From Candidatus Kapaibacterium sp. (GTDB lineage: Bacteria; Bacteroidota; Ignavibacteria; Kapaibacteriales; UBA2268), in assembly GCA_026418625.1 (NCBI GenBank), contig JAOABA010000040.1, forward strand, positions 1 to 51,977: DNA of 51,977 bases, given 5' to 3'. The notes under the pieces were generated by a model. That model searched no databases. It saw only the letters and a program-made list of their open reading frames with translations, and was not told where the DNA came from. Below, one piece after another: positions 35,272-43,877 of the stretch (within the stretch, counting starts at the first letter, position 1; every line of letters starts with the position of its first letter). The translations under genes were made by a program, and so were the position numbers.

Positions 35272-35853
35272 ATGATAAAAAAAGTTTTATTGAGTATTTT
35301 TCTTCTGGTTTGTCTTTTCAAAATTTCACACGCAACAGATTTTAAGGATTTCAATTTAAGTTATAATTCCTGCAGATATTTAATAAATGTAGAAAAAAAT
35401 CTTGATTCGATAAAAAATAATATTTTAACTTGGACAAAAGAAGATTGCTCTTGTAAACTTGATTTGATTGATTCCCTTACAGATAATTATATCAAATCCG
35501 GAGATGAAAGATTTTATTACTGTCTTGTAGCAGTCTGTAATGTTGCTGATATAAGTTTATACAATTCCCTTTTGGAATCTAATGGTATGATGTTTTATGG
35601 AATTTTTGATAAATATTTAAAAGCTATCTATCATTATAAAAAATATTATCACGAAGAGCATTGCTTTGTAAATTATCTGATAGAAGCATTAAGCCTTGAA
35701 GTATATACTTCAAATAACCCAAAAAAAGAAATTAATGAGATTCAAAAATACATTGAAACCGAAACCCACCGATATAATTTTAGTGAAGAGGAAAAAAAAT
35801 ATCTTTCAGATCTTATCAAAAAGATAGATCCTTCGATTTGGGGTCAGGAATAG
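35272..35853 (+). CDS. Secreted protein of unknown function
   Basis: The 193-residue protein has a clear signal peptide (MIKKVLLSIFLLVCLFKISHA). No domain is recognised. The mature part is mainly helical, with six Cys (CSCK, YYCLVAVC and HCF) and Tyr/Lys-rich YKKYYHEEHCF. It follows kdsB by 10 bp, so it may share its transcript. It stops directly next to the stop of the convergent ATP-grasp gene, with no base between them. Confidence 0.5.
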   Translation: MIKKVLLSIFLLVCLFKISHATDFKDFNLSYNSCRYLINVEKNLDSIKNNILTWTKEDCSCKLDLIDSLTDNYIKSGDERFYYCLVAVCNVADISLYNSLLESNGMMFYGIFDKYLKAIYHYKKYYHEEHCFVNYLIEALSLEVYTSNNPKKEINEIQKYIETETHRYNFSEEEKKYLSDLIKKIDPSIWGQE

Positions 35854-36858
35854 CTATTTACTCTCTTCAATTTTTTCTTTTGGTTTTCTTCCTCTCCTTT
35901 TTGCAGTTGGTTTTGGTGGAGTTTTCGGACCTTTAAGATAATGACTCCAAGTATATTCAGATGGTATATATTTGCCTTCGAGAGCAAGTGAAACCAAATA
36001 TTCTCCCGTTGTTTTAACAAGCCAATTAAAATCCTCTGCTCTCATCAAATTTCGTTCTATTAATGGAACAGGATTTAAAAAGCTCATAGCATAGTATTTA
36101 TTATCTTTGATGGCTATATCAACTGCATTGAAATCATAGCCAAGAGCACTGCAGATTTTTATAGCGATTTTAACAATTTCCTTCTCAATTTCAGAATCAA
36201 TAGACGGAGCCTCCTGTGAAAATCTTAGATGCATTGGTTTACGTGGATCGTAATCAACCATTCTATAGGATTTTTTTCCGATGACATAAATTCGGAAGTA
36301 TTTTTCAAAATCAATATACTCTTGCAATATCATCGCATTTGAACCAGTGAAATCATAAGCAGAAAAGAATTCATTTTCATTATAAACAGTAAAGGCATTA
36401 ATGCCTGAATTACTGTTGTTGGGTTTAATAATGGCCGGAAAACCGACATAATCGAAAACTTCCTGCCAATTTAGTGGATAAAGTAGATTTCTAAAACTAT
36501 CTGGTCCTGTTCCCAGTGGATTCTCTTTGCTTGGTATGATAGCTGTTCTTGGAACATTAATACCTAATTTCATAGCTAATGAAAAGTTAAAAAAGTAATC
36601 TGGGGGATAGTTCCAAAACGGATTATTAACTATTTTGACATTGCTCAAAGATGCCTGCATCATAATTGAATGGTAAAAAGGGATATCGTTTGATGCTCTG
36701 TCCAAGATTACATTGTAATCATAAAAATCTTCAATGTTTTGAGCTTTGATAGTTATTAGTTCAGATTTTACAAATTTAGATCTATTCTGATTGATATAAT
36801 CATTAACAGCAAATGGGAATGACTGCTCCATTCCGAATAAAATACCAATTTTTTTCAT
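35854..36858 (-). CDS. RimK-like ATP-grasp protein with AT-hook-like tail
   Basis: The 334-residue protein has an ATP-grasp fold: GFPAIIKPNNSNSGINAF (about residues 139-156), MILQEYIDFEKYFRIYVIG (about 175-193) and the metal region NAVDIAIKDNKYYAMSFLNPVP (about 244-265; written here in part by motif). ATP-grasp ligases join an acid to an amine or thiol through an acyl phosphate. The metal-site Glu of the usual E.N.P motif seems replaced by Phe-Leu (MSFLNP). The last 20 residues are basic (KRRGRKPKE), like an AT-hook. The substrate is unknown. Confidence 0.65.
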   Translation of the reverse strand: MKKIGILFGMEQSFPFAVNDYINQNRSKFVKSELITIKAQNIEDFYDYNVILDRASNDIPFYHSIMMQASLSNVKIVNNPFWNYPPDYFFNFSLAMKLGINVPRTAIIPSKENPLGTGPDSFRNLLYPLNWQEVFDYVGFPAIIKPNNSNSGINAFTVYNENEFFSAYDFTGSNAMILQEYIDFEKYFRIYVIGKKSYRMVDYDPRKPMHLRFSQEAPSIDSEIEKEIVKIAIKICSALGYDFNAVDIAIKDNKYYAMSFLNPVPLIERNLMRAEDFNWLVKTTGEYLVSLALEGKYIPSEYTWSHYLKGPKTPPKPTAKRRGRKPKEKIEESK

Positions 36859-36940
36859 TTTAGCCTCAAAAATTTTTTAGTTAAAACATTTTTATAACTT
36901 AACCAATTAATTGAAAACGTTACATTATGAGAACTATTTC

Positions 36941-36969
36941 AATTCAATAATTTTTAAAATTATTGAATT
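36941..36969. terminator. AT-rich 13-bp stem after the T9SS beta-propeller gene
   Basis: AATTCAATAATTT (36941-36953) is exactly inverted at 36957-36969 around 3 nt. It lies 11 bp after the stop of the minus-strand gene at 36981. There is no U run on the minus strand, so it may be an mRNA 3' end stabiliser rather than a true intrinsic terminator. Confidence 0.35.
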
Positions 36970-36980
36970 ATATTTTACTA

Positions 36981-38984
36981 CTATCTTTGGACAATAACTT
37001 TACGGTAGAATTTTCTTCCACTGATGTTAAACTCCAGTAAATAAAAACCATTACTGAAATTGGATAAGTCAATGATATATTGATGGTTGCCCGGTAAATA
37101 ATAATTTGAGTAATTATATAGGGTGCTCCCCGGCAGATTTAATAATCTGATAGAAATATTAGTAGGATTTGTGATATAAAACTCGAGTTTAATTCTATCA
37201 TCTGCTGGGTTGGGATAAACACTTAGCTGATAATAGCTTTCATCATCTTCAACACTTTCGATATCGAACCAATATGGATCGGACATTGCCGTAACGCAAC
37301 CGTTGCTATCAATAGCTTGAACAGTATAAAAACCTGTTTCGACTGGTGTAATAATAGAGTCGGTAGCTCCCTCAATTTTTTTACCATCGAGATACCATTG
37401 ATTACCAGTTGGATAACTCGATACGAGATCCATAAGTCTTCTTGAAATTATTGGACCGGGTGGTATTTCAATAGAGATTTCTTTGACAAGGGTATCACAA
37501 CATCCTGTTACAGTATTGCATTGAACTAAGGTTATATATCCTTTACCAACTTGCCCCCAAACCACAACAAGACTGTCATTTTGTAGCCCTCCAACAGGGG
37601 TTCCACCGGTTACCTGCCATCTTGTTGAATGGCCTTTTTCTTTATTGTAATAAGTAGTTCTTAGAGTGGGACAAACAGTAGTTTTACCGAAAATTTCAAC
37701 CTCAGGAGAGGGCAAAATAGTAATTGTTTCATCCGATTCTTCGCTGTCCATCATAGGACTGCTCGCCCTGACTCTAATTTTATAGCCGTTTCCGGGAGGT
37801 AGTGACCTCGGTAATTTTCCAGTAACAACACCGGGAGTGGTGCTTTTCAAATTACCTATAAGGTAAGGATTGTCAAAATTTCCTTCGGCATCCGATAATT
37901 CAACTCTGAAGTTATTATTCGAATCATAAATGATAGATGATGTAAAAGTGACAGAAATTTCTTGACCAGCGCAATATGAACCACCAGCAATAACTTTGAA
38001 GTCAACTTCTCTTCCTCTGAAAACACCATCGCCCCAAGTTCCAGCGAGTAAGTCACCATTTGGATGTTGAACAATGTTAAGTAATTGAATGTTTGATAAG
38101 CCACCGTTTATTTGCTTCCAGGTTTGCCCGTTATCTGTCGAACGATAAGCCCCCCTGCCAAAAGTCGCAGCAAAGAGTTCATCATTTTGAGCTTTTAACA
38201 AAGCAAAAATCTGTTCAGAATCTTTTAATTCTGAAGCTAATCTCCAAGATCCCCCATTTGAAGTAGAGCTATAAATTTTTGAATTACGTGAGCCAATGAG
38301 AATGAGGTTTTTATTCACAAAAACGAGCGAATAGATATTTTTTTGTTCTGGAAGTCCTTGATTGATTGCTCGCCAGGAATTTCCATTATCACGTGAAAAA
38401 TACATTCCGCTATATGTGCAGGCAAAAAGCTCCCCTTCACTGCTAATTGCTATATTATTGATCGAAATATTTTCAATTCCGTTGTTTCTTTCTTCCCAAC
38501 TTTGTCCGCTCGTGGTTGATCTGTAAACAGTGCTGTAAACATCTGTTGCAATATACAAATGACCGTTCGGATTGATAGAAACAGCCACTATGTATGGACT
38601 TTGTAAACCTTCATTAATTTCAGACCAAGATTGCCCATTATCTTTGCTGACAAACATACCGCCTCCGTTTGTCCCGGCAAAAATATCACCATTAGCTCTG
38701 GCAGCCATTGCATTTACAGTTAAATTGGTTAAGCCTTTATTAACCTGTTCCCAAGTATTTCCATTGTCTGATGAACGATAAATGCCTTCTTTCTGAATAG
38801 CAGCGAAGATTTCACCTGTTGGTTTAGTTATGAGGGCTGTTACTTTTCCCTTTAAATTTCCTACTTTTTGCCAATATATTGTCTTTGATTCTGCGGAAAA
38901 ATTATTTATAAAAATCAGTATAGTGACAAATAATAATAATCTGATTAAATAAGTGCATTTAATGGAGTAGTTATTTAATTTCAT
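36981..38984 (-). CDS. T9SS-sorted protein with Ycf48/BNR-type propeller repeats
   Basis: The ATG at 38984 (667 residues) is used because GAGG lies six bases before it. A signal peptide is followed by 7-8 repeats of about 42 residues with the pattern SxDNGxxWxxINxGLxN, as in photosystem II assembly factor (Ycf48)/sortilin-like propellers. Two Ig-like domains come next (about 330-580). The last 80 residues are a type A T9SS sorting domain (SVYPNPADDRIKLEF to FYRKVIVQR). It should be carried to the cell surface. It is divergent from the module A sigma gene and has its own copy of the shared promoter motif at 39055-39083. Confidence 0.8.
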   Translation of the reverse strand: MKLNNYSIKCTYLIRLLLFVTILIFINNFSAESKTIYWQKVGNLKGKVTALITKPTGEIFAAIQKEGIYRSSDNGNTWEQVNKGLTNLTVNAMAARANGDIFAGTNGGGMFVSKDNGQSWSEINEGLQSPYIVAVSINPNGHLYIATDVYSTVYRSTTSGQSWEERNNGIENISINNIAISSEGELFACTYSGMYFSRDNGNSWRAINQGLPEQKNIYSLVFVNKNLILIGSRNSKIYSSTSNGGSWRLASELKDSEQIFALLKAQNDELFAATFGRGAYRSTDNGQTWKQINGGLSNIQLLNIVQHPNGDLLAGTWGDGVFRGREVDFKVIAGGSYCAGQEISVTFTSSIIYDSNNNFRVELSDAEGNFDNPYLIGNLKSTTPGVVTGKLPRSLPPGNGYKIRVRASSPMMDSEESDETITILPSPEVEIFGKTTVCPTLRTTYYNKEKGHSTRWQVTGGTPVGGLQNDSLVVVWGQVGKGYITLVQCNTVTGCCDTLVKEISIEIPPGPIISRRLMDLVSSYPTGNQWYLDGKKIEGATDSIITPVETGFYTVQAIDSNGCVTAMSDPYWFDIESVEDDESYYQLSVYPNPADDRIKLEFYITNPTNISIRLLNLPGSTLYNYSNYYLPGNHQYIIDLSNFSNGFYLLEFNISGRKFYRKVIVQR

Positions 38985-39054
38985 CAACATCCTCATATTA
39001 TTTCTCTGATTAATTTAGTAATTTTACAAAATATAAATTTAATTAACAATTAAT

Positions 39055-39083
39055 TAATAACCATTAAAATTAATATTAGTTAC
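39055..39083 (-). promoter_or_regulatory. Predicted ECF-sigma promoter of the T9SS propeller gene
   Basis: On the minus strand GTAAC (39083-39079) is followed by exactly 17 nt and GTTATTA (39061-39055). This is the same layout as three other sites (39100, 44892 and 46727). The start of transcription would be near 39048, about 65 nt before ATG. The site stands back to back with the sigma gene promoter; the two -35 elements are 16 bp apart. Confidence 0.65.
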
Positions 39084-39099
39084 AAAAAAAATCAAATTT

Positions 39100-39128
39100 C
39101 TAACATTTTTTAATTTAATGTGTTATTA
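39100..39128 (+). promoter_or_regulatory. Predicted ECF-sigma promoter of the module A sigma operon
   Basis: CTAAC (39100-39104), 17 nt, then GTTATTA (39122-39128). The downstream ATG is at 39156, giving a leader of about 20 nt. Placement before the sigma gene itself suggests autoregulation. The first base differs (C rather than G) from the other three sites. Confidence 0.6.
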
Positions 39129-39155
39129 TAAATGACGGTCAAAAAAAATTATTAA

Positions 39156-39722
39156 ATGGATAGAAAATTATCAAAATATACTGACGAAGAGTTGTTAAGG
39201 CTGTTAAAAGGAAGTAGAAAAGAATCCGAACAAGCTTTTACAGAAATTTACGACCGTTATGCTTTGAAAGTAAATGCTTATTGTAGAACGATAATTGGAA
39301 ATAAAGATCAAGCTGAAGATATTTTTCAGGAAACTTTTATTCGGTTTTACCAGAATGTTAGGGTAGAACATCCAAAATCAACAATTATAGGTTATTTGAT
39401 AAAAATTGCAAGAAATTTGTGCCTTAATTATAAAAGGGATAAAAAACAGACTGTTTCAATTGATACGATAGATTATTCAATACCAGCTGATGTTAGTTTT
39501 GAGGATAAAGAACTTAACGACTTAATTTTGTTTGCTATTGATTTGTTGGATAATGAGACAAAAGAAGTTATTACAATGCGAGTTTTCAACGATATGTCAT
39601 ATAACGAAATAGCGGAAACTATGGATATAACACCTGCGAGAGCTCGTTATTTAGTTTTCAATGGTAAACAAAAAATTAAGCAAATATTAGATCCATATAT
39701 AAAAGACATTTATAAATATTAG
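39156..39722 (+). CDS. ECF-type RNA polymerase sigma factor (module A)
   Basis: This 188-residue sigma-70 family protein has region 2 (AFTEIYDRYALKVNAYC... DQAEDIFQETFIRFYQNV, residues 28-70) and region 4 (LLDNETKEVITMRVFNDMSY.EIAETM, about 131-175). Regions 1.1 and 3 are missing, as in ECF sigmas. It directs RNA polymerase to a small regulon. It is closely similar in layout to the module B sigma (44926), including the YTDEELL start and the final DPYIKD.YKY. The anti-sigma-type gene follows after 9 bp. A candidate self-recognised promoter lies upstream. Confidence 0.92.
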   Translation: MDRKLSKYTDEELLRLLKGSRKESEQAFTEIYDRYALKVNAYCRTIIGNKDQAEDIFQETFIRFYQNVRVEHPKSTIIGYLIKIARNLCLNYKRDKKQTVSIDTIDYSIPADVSFEDKELNDLILFAIDLLDNETKEVITMRVFNDMSYNEIAETMDITPARARYLVFNGKQKIKQILDPYIKDIYKY

Positions 39723-39731
39723 GATAAATCA

Positions 39732-40922
39732 ATGGATTATCAAATATTAATACACGACTTTGTTGATGGGACTCTTGACAAATCCCAAGAAGAGAGTCTT
39801 TTTTTAGCACTATCCTCGAGCGAGGAGCTAAGAAATGAATTACGGCAAACAATCGCTCTTGAAAAAGCTTTTGGAAAAAAGCTGAGCTCTTTTGCTCCTT
39901 CTGCAAAGTCAACCGTTGCTATCTTTTCAGGTTTGTCAATGGCAATTCCCGGAAGTGCCTCCTCTGCTGGTGTGGCTGCTTCTTCAAAAACCATTGTCTT
40001 TATTTCAAAATATATTCAGGCAATTTTTAGTAGTCTTGCAACGGCTGTTATTTTGACTGCTGTTTTTCTTGGAGTTAGTTCAAGCAATACTGATGAAAGA
40101 ATTTCTTTGCCTGTAAATTCACTTGTAAATAAAAATATTGATTTGGCTAATAATGATTTCAATATTCCAAGAATATATTCTGCTGAGGTTCCCGAAACAA
40201 TTATTAAAACTGTTTATAAACCTATACCGCAAGATAATGCTAAAAATATCTTTGCAACCGATGATAAATTAGAAATTCTATCAAATCCAATTGAAACAGA
40301 GATACCAGAATCATTAACCTTTGCAGACAGTAAAGTTTATCATACTACTATATTGTCCCGAAATGATTTTGAATTTGAATCTAAAAATCTAACATTGAAT
40401 CCTACAAATGCTCCAATGTTTTCAAATTTAGATGTGAAAAATTATGGATTAAGTCTTGAATTTCACGGAAATCAAAGCATTCTACAACAAAAAGCTGAAG
40501 TTCCCGAGTCTTCGAATCCACTTTTTAGTAACGCAGGAATAACTTTGCTCTATAATTTTAATAAAAATTTTTCTGCAGGACTAGATATTCGTCAGGAATT
40601 TATCTATCAAAGATTCGAAGGCACAGATGATGAAGGCAATCTCTACTTATACAAACAATATCCTAATTACGTGAGTATTTCTGCGGCATTCCGTTATGGA
40701 TTTGATATTAATAATTGGTTGGGGATCTATTCGCAAGTAATGGCTGGAGGAACTGTAACTGGCGGAGTTTTAAGGTCAGGTGTGGGTCTAAAATTCAGTC
40801 CTTACCCAAATTACAATTTATTGTTGGGAGTTGATGGTATGGTATTCGGTTACAAACATCAAAACAACTTTTACACAACTTCAAAATTGGGTCTTAATTT
40901 CGGCATAGGATTCAATTTTTAG
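39732..40922 (+). CDS. Anti-sigma-like protein fused to an outer-membrane-type beta-barrel (module A)
   Basis: The 396-residue protein has four visible parts. Residues 1-50 are an acidic helical domain (LIHDFVDGTLDKSQEESLF) like zinc-less anti-sigma domains. Residues 98-116 form one membrane helix. Residues 117-235 are a polar, Asn/Pro-rich linker. Residues 236-396 are about eight amphipathic strands ending in GIGFNF, the terminal Phe of outer-membrane barrels. It lacks a cleavable signal peptide, so the single helix would sit in the inner membrane and the barrel in the outer one. AGGA before ATG supports the start. It probably holds the module A sigma and releases it when the envelope changes. 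Confidence 0.68.
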   Translation: MDYQILIHDFVDGTLDKSQEESLFLALSSSEELRNELRQTIALEKAFGKKLSSFAPSAKSTVAIFSGLSMAIPGSASSAGVAASSKTIVFISKYIQAIFSSLATAVILTAVFLGVSSSNTDERISLPVNSLVNKNIDLANNDFNIPRIYSAEVPETIIKTVYKPIPQDNAKNIFATDDKLEILSNPIETEIPESLTFADSKVYHTTILSRNDFEFESKNLTLNPTNAPMFSNLDVKNYGLSLEFHGNQSILQQKAEVPESSNPLFSNAGITLLYNFNKNFSAGLDIRQEFIYQRFEGTDDEGNLYLYKQYPNYVSISAAFRYGFDINNWLGIYSQVMAGGTVTGGVLRSGVGLKFSPYPNYNLLLGVDGMVFGYKHQNNFYTTSKLGLNFGIGFNF

Positions 40923-40932
40923 GAGATTCACT

Positions 40933-41586
40933 ATGAAAATTACATTGAAAATTTTGCTTTTTTCATTATTTGTTTTTCCTTTTATTTTAATAATCCAATC
41001 CTGCGAGGACTCTCTGGGATATGATCCAAATGTCGAAATAACAAAAATAATAAAAGATACTGTAAAAATTGATCCAGAGGATCCCCAGACCAAATTTATC
41101 ACTATTGATAAATGGGATATAACATTCAAAGAGTTTTATCAAGAAGGGAGGGTTCTTAAAGATCAGAAATGGGATTTTATTATTCTTTCACACAAAATTC
41201 TTATTGATACTTCTAATCGATTTCCTAAGCTCTGGATGGAAATTGATTTTGCTAATAATTTACCTGATACTGATTACAAAAACAGACATGACAGGGTTTT
41301 GAACTATAGAATTAAATTAGCTGCGGAATTATATACTGAAACAATCTATAATTTAAATGAAAAGATAAATGAAAGACGTTGGTCTGAAATTACTATGAGA
41401 GATCTAAGGCGAGCAGGTGGAGTGAACTTTATAATTCCCGGCATCGAATCGAGATCCCAAATAATACTTGAGGAAATAAATTTAAGAGCGGGTTATTTGA
41501 ATTTCATCGTATCAAATGATTTTGTTAAATATCCCTATCTTAATACCAGATATTTCAGAGGGAATATCAAGCTGTATTTTAAGTAG
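40933..41586 (+). CDS. Lipoprotein of the sigma/anti-sigma module A
   Basis: The 217-residue protein has a lipoprotein signal (MKITLKILLFSLF...IQSC). No database family is recognised, but it is related to the product of 46788-47468: IDTSNRFPKLWM here matches VDTSKDIPLIWM there, at a similar distance from the N-terminus, followed in both by charged NNK/NRH turns and Ile-rich strands. It is the third gene of the module, 10 bp after the barrel protein, with AGGAG before its ATG. It may be a partner or plug of the barrel in the outer membrane. Confidence 0.6.
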   Translation: MKITLKILLFSLFVFPFILIIQSCEDSLGYDPNVEITKIIKDTVKIDPEDPQTKFITIDKWDITFKEFYQEGRVLKDQKWDFIILSHKILIDTSNRFPKLWMEIDFANNLPDTDYKNRHDRVLNYRIKLAAELYTETIYNLNEKINERRWSEITMRDLRRAGGVNFIIPGIESRSQIILEEINLRAGYLNFIVSNDFVKYPYLNTRYFRGNIKLYFK

Positions 41587-42193
41587 AGATTTATTATAAC
41601 ATATCCTTCAAACAAAATTTTTCATTGTGCAAATGTTGAATTAAGCTAAGTCGAATCAAAGTTTTAAAAACATTTTGCATCCACTTCTTTATCTCTGCGT
41701 TCTCTGCGTGAAACTCTTTTTTATTTCTCGCAGAGTTCGCAAAGAATTACGCAAAGATCGCAGAGATTTTTTCCTCGATCTAATAAAAAACTTAAATTTC
41801 AAATTTTTGTTGTTTGATAGCAAAAATTAATTAAAGCCATAATGGATACTTTCCAACTTTGTTTGTGAGAATGACCACAAAATATAATAATTTTAAAATT
41901 CACTTCGAATTTTTAGAATAATTTTGTTACAGCTTTGCGTCCTCTGCTTTACCTCTGCGTTCTCTGCGTGAAACTCTTTTTATTTCTCGCAAAGTTCGCA
42001 AAGATTTATGCAAAGATCGCAGAGATTTTTTCCTCGATCTATTAAAAAACTTTTGTAAAATTTCAAATTTTTGTTGTTTGATGGTAAAAATTCTTTAGAA
42101 TCATAATGTATTCTTCCAAACTTCGTTTGTGTGAATGACCCGAAAATTGTTTTATTTCAATTGTTAATTTCAAATTTTTTATGATAATTTAGA
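41587..42193. other. 607-bp gene-free interval with a tandem palindromic repeat
   Basis: It contains no plausible gene. Two copies of a roughly 210-bp element fill most of it, offset by 260 bp. The interval separates module A from a convergent esterase-type gene. It contains no clear promoter for a plus-strand gene. Confidence 0.7.
41668..42140. repeat. Two direct copies (41668-41880, 41928-42140) of a dispersed hairpin repeat
   Basis: Both copies contain CTCTGCGTTCTCTGCGTGAA, TATTTCTCGCA.AGTTCGCAAAG, CGCAGAGATTTTTTCCTCGA and TTTCAAATTTTTGTTGTTTG in the same order, then drift. The offset is 260 bp. CTCTGCG and CGCAGAG blocks inside each copy pair to a long stem. A third, inverted and shorter copy is at 5393-5487. 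It is non-coding. Confidence 0.8.
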
Positions 42194-43081
42194 TTATATT
42201 AGAGATAACTTGAAGAAAGAAACTAATTTAATGATAACATCATTTAATTGTGAGTCGTCAAAACTATGAAAAGCTAAATATTCATAATATTCGCTCCTTA
42301 CTCCTAATTTTTTCAATTTTTCATAAAACCATTGACTTTGATAGACGGGAACAATTGGGTCCAAGCTGCCGTGAAAAATTATGGTTGGTGGAGAAGAAGA
42401 ATTAACATTCCAATAGGGGCTAACGGAATTATATACTAAAGTATCAAATGGAACACCAATATACTCAGTTAATATATCACCTATTTTAGCCCCCAACCAA
42501 ATATTGTAACTATTATACCATGACCAGTCGCTTAGGATGCTTGGACCAAAAATGTTTGCAACACATTTTATGTTTCTATTATATTTATAAGCATAAATCA
42601 TAGCTAATTGTCCGCCTGCACTTACCCCTAAAACAGCAATTTTTGAAGAAATATTATACTTTTTCTTGTTTGAAATAATATTGTTTACTACATTATCTAT
42701 GTCAGCGATTATTTCATTATGATGAATCTTATCAGAATTGCTTGCCAATCTGTAATTCATATTAACAATAGCAACATCATTCCATTTTTTTTGAATTAGA
42801 TTTATTAAAGAATTTAAATCTTCTTTTTGTCCCGATTTCCAAGCCCCACCGTGAATCGTTATTATAACCGGTGTCAAGCTATCTCTATTTTTTGGCAGGT
42901 ATAAGTCATAAACCTGCCTTGTGTGACTTCCGGTAGGAATATTAAATATGATAGTGTCAACAATTGAGGCTAGATCATTTTTTTGATCTTTAATATTATT
43001 TATTTCATTCTTACAAGAAAGAAGAATTCCAACGAAAACAGTTGTAAGAAGAGCATACCTAAAAAACTTTTCAACTATCAT
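42194..43081 (-). CDS. Alpha/beta-hydrolase (esterase/lipase-like) lipoprotein
   Basis: The 295-residue protein has a lipoprotein signal (ILLSC, Cys23). The catalytic set is visible: the oxyanion-hole HGGAWKSGQ (about residue 79), the nucleophile elbow GVSAGGQ, the acid HGSLDPIVP and the late His in LAFHSFDD. The motif set is that of the carboxylesterase/BD-FAE class (HGGAW), often found on ester-bearing polymers or small esters. It is a single gene running against module A and divergent from the Nudix gene. Confidence 0.85.
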   Translation of the reverse strand: MIVEKFFRYALLTTVFVGILLSCKNEINNIKDQKNDLASIVDTIIFNIPTGSHTRQVYDLYLPKNRDSLTPVIITIHGGAWKSGQKEDLNSLINLIQKKWNDVAIVNMNYRLASNSDKIHHNEIIADIDNVVNNIISNKKKYNISSKIAVLGVSAGGQLAMIYAYKYNRNIKCVANIFGPSILSDWSWYNSYNIWLGAKIGDILTEYIGVPFDTLVYNSVSPYWNVNSSSPPTIIFHGSLDPIVPVYQSQWFYEKLKKLGVRSEYYEYLAFHSFDDSQLNDVIIKLVSFFKLSLI

Positions 43082-43322
43082 ATTACTATATTAAAAAAAG
43101 AGTTAAGTAAATAATTGAAATAATCGAATATAATTAATTGATATTTTTTTAAATTAATTTCAATTTTCAATCATCTCAATAAAACTAATATTTTTTTTTA
43201 ATGTTCTTTTAAAAATAGAGCATTAAGTTTAGGAAATACAATAATTACATCTGAGATGAAAAATATTTTATCAAATTTATCAATTTCTTGAGACCTTTTT
43301 ACGTTTTAAGTGTTTAATAGAA

Positions 43323-43877
43323 ATGTGCGAACAAGTTTTAAAAAAGATGTTAAAAAAATTAGAACATATTAATAGCGAAATAGTTTTCAGCAATAACTGG
43401 TGGCAATACGCAAAGGATATTTATTTAATGCCAAACGGAGAAAAAGGTGAGTATCATTATGTTCATTCCAAAGGTTCTACTTTTGTCATCCCAAAAACTG
43501 AGGATAATTATTACATTATGATAAAACAGTATCGCTATCTCAATAGAAAGTTTAGCATTGAATTTCCCGGTGGCGGACTTAAGGAAGGAAGAAAACCTAT
43601 TCTAAATGCTTTAGATGAAATGAAAGAAGAAGCTGGTTATGTTTCGGACAAAGTAAGCGAACTTGGAACTTTCAACCCATTTAATGGGGTTACTGATGAG
43701 ATTTGCTATGTTTTTCTTGCTGAAGATTGCAAATTTATTGGAAATAAACCAGATTTGTCTGAAGAATTCGAAATTTTAAAATTTACAGAAAACGAAATTA
43801 TTGATTTTATTAAAAAAGGAGAAATATGGGACGGAATGACATTAGCTGCTTGGTCTCTTTATTATTTCAAAAAATGA
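43323..43877 (+). CDS. Nudix hydrolase with a charge-swapped Nudix box
   Basis: The 184-residue protein looks like the ADP-ribose pyrophosphatase branch: KQYRYLNRKFSIEFPGGG before the box, and GTFNPFNGVTDE after it. In the box, the metal ligands Glu99, Glu102 and Glu103 remain, but the first Glu is Arg90 and the usual Arg is Asp98, which would keep a reversed salt bridge. The substrate is probably a nucleoside diphosphate sugar. Its stop overlaps the next start (ATGA), so the two are coupled. Met9 is a possible alternative start. Confidence 0.78.
   Translation: MCEQVLKKMLKKLEHINSEIVFSNNWWQYAKDIYLMPNGEKGEYHYVHSKGSTFVIPKTEDNYYIMIKQYRYLNRKFSIEFPGGGLKEGRKPILNALDEMKEEAGYVSDKVSELGTFNPFNGVTDEICYVFLAEDCKFIGNKPDLSEEFEILKFTENEIIDFIKKGEIWDGMTLAAWSLYYFKK

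Noticed and set aside
36900-36923. Possible fifth ECF-type promoter upstream of the ATP-grasp gene (GTAAC ... GTTA on the minus strand)
   Set aside because: The spacing is 15 nt rather than the exact 17 nt of the other four sites, and there is no link to the sigma modules.
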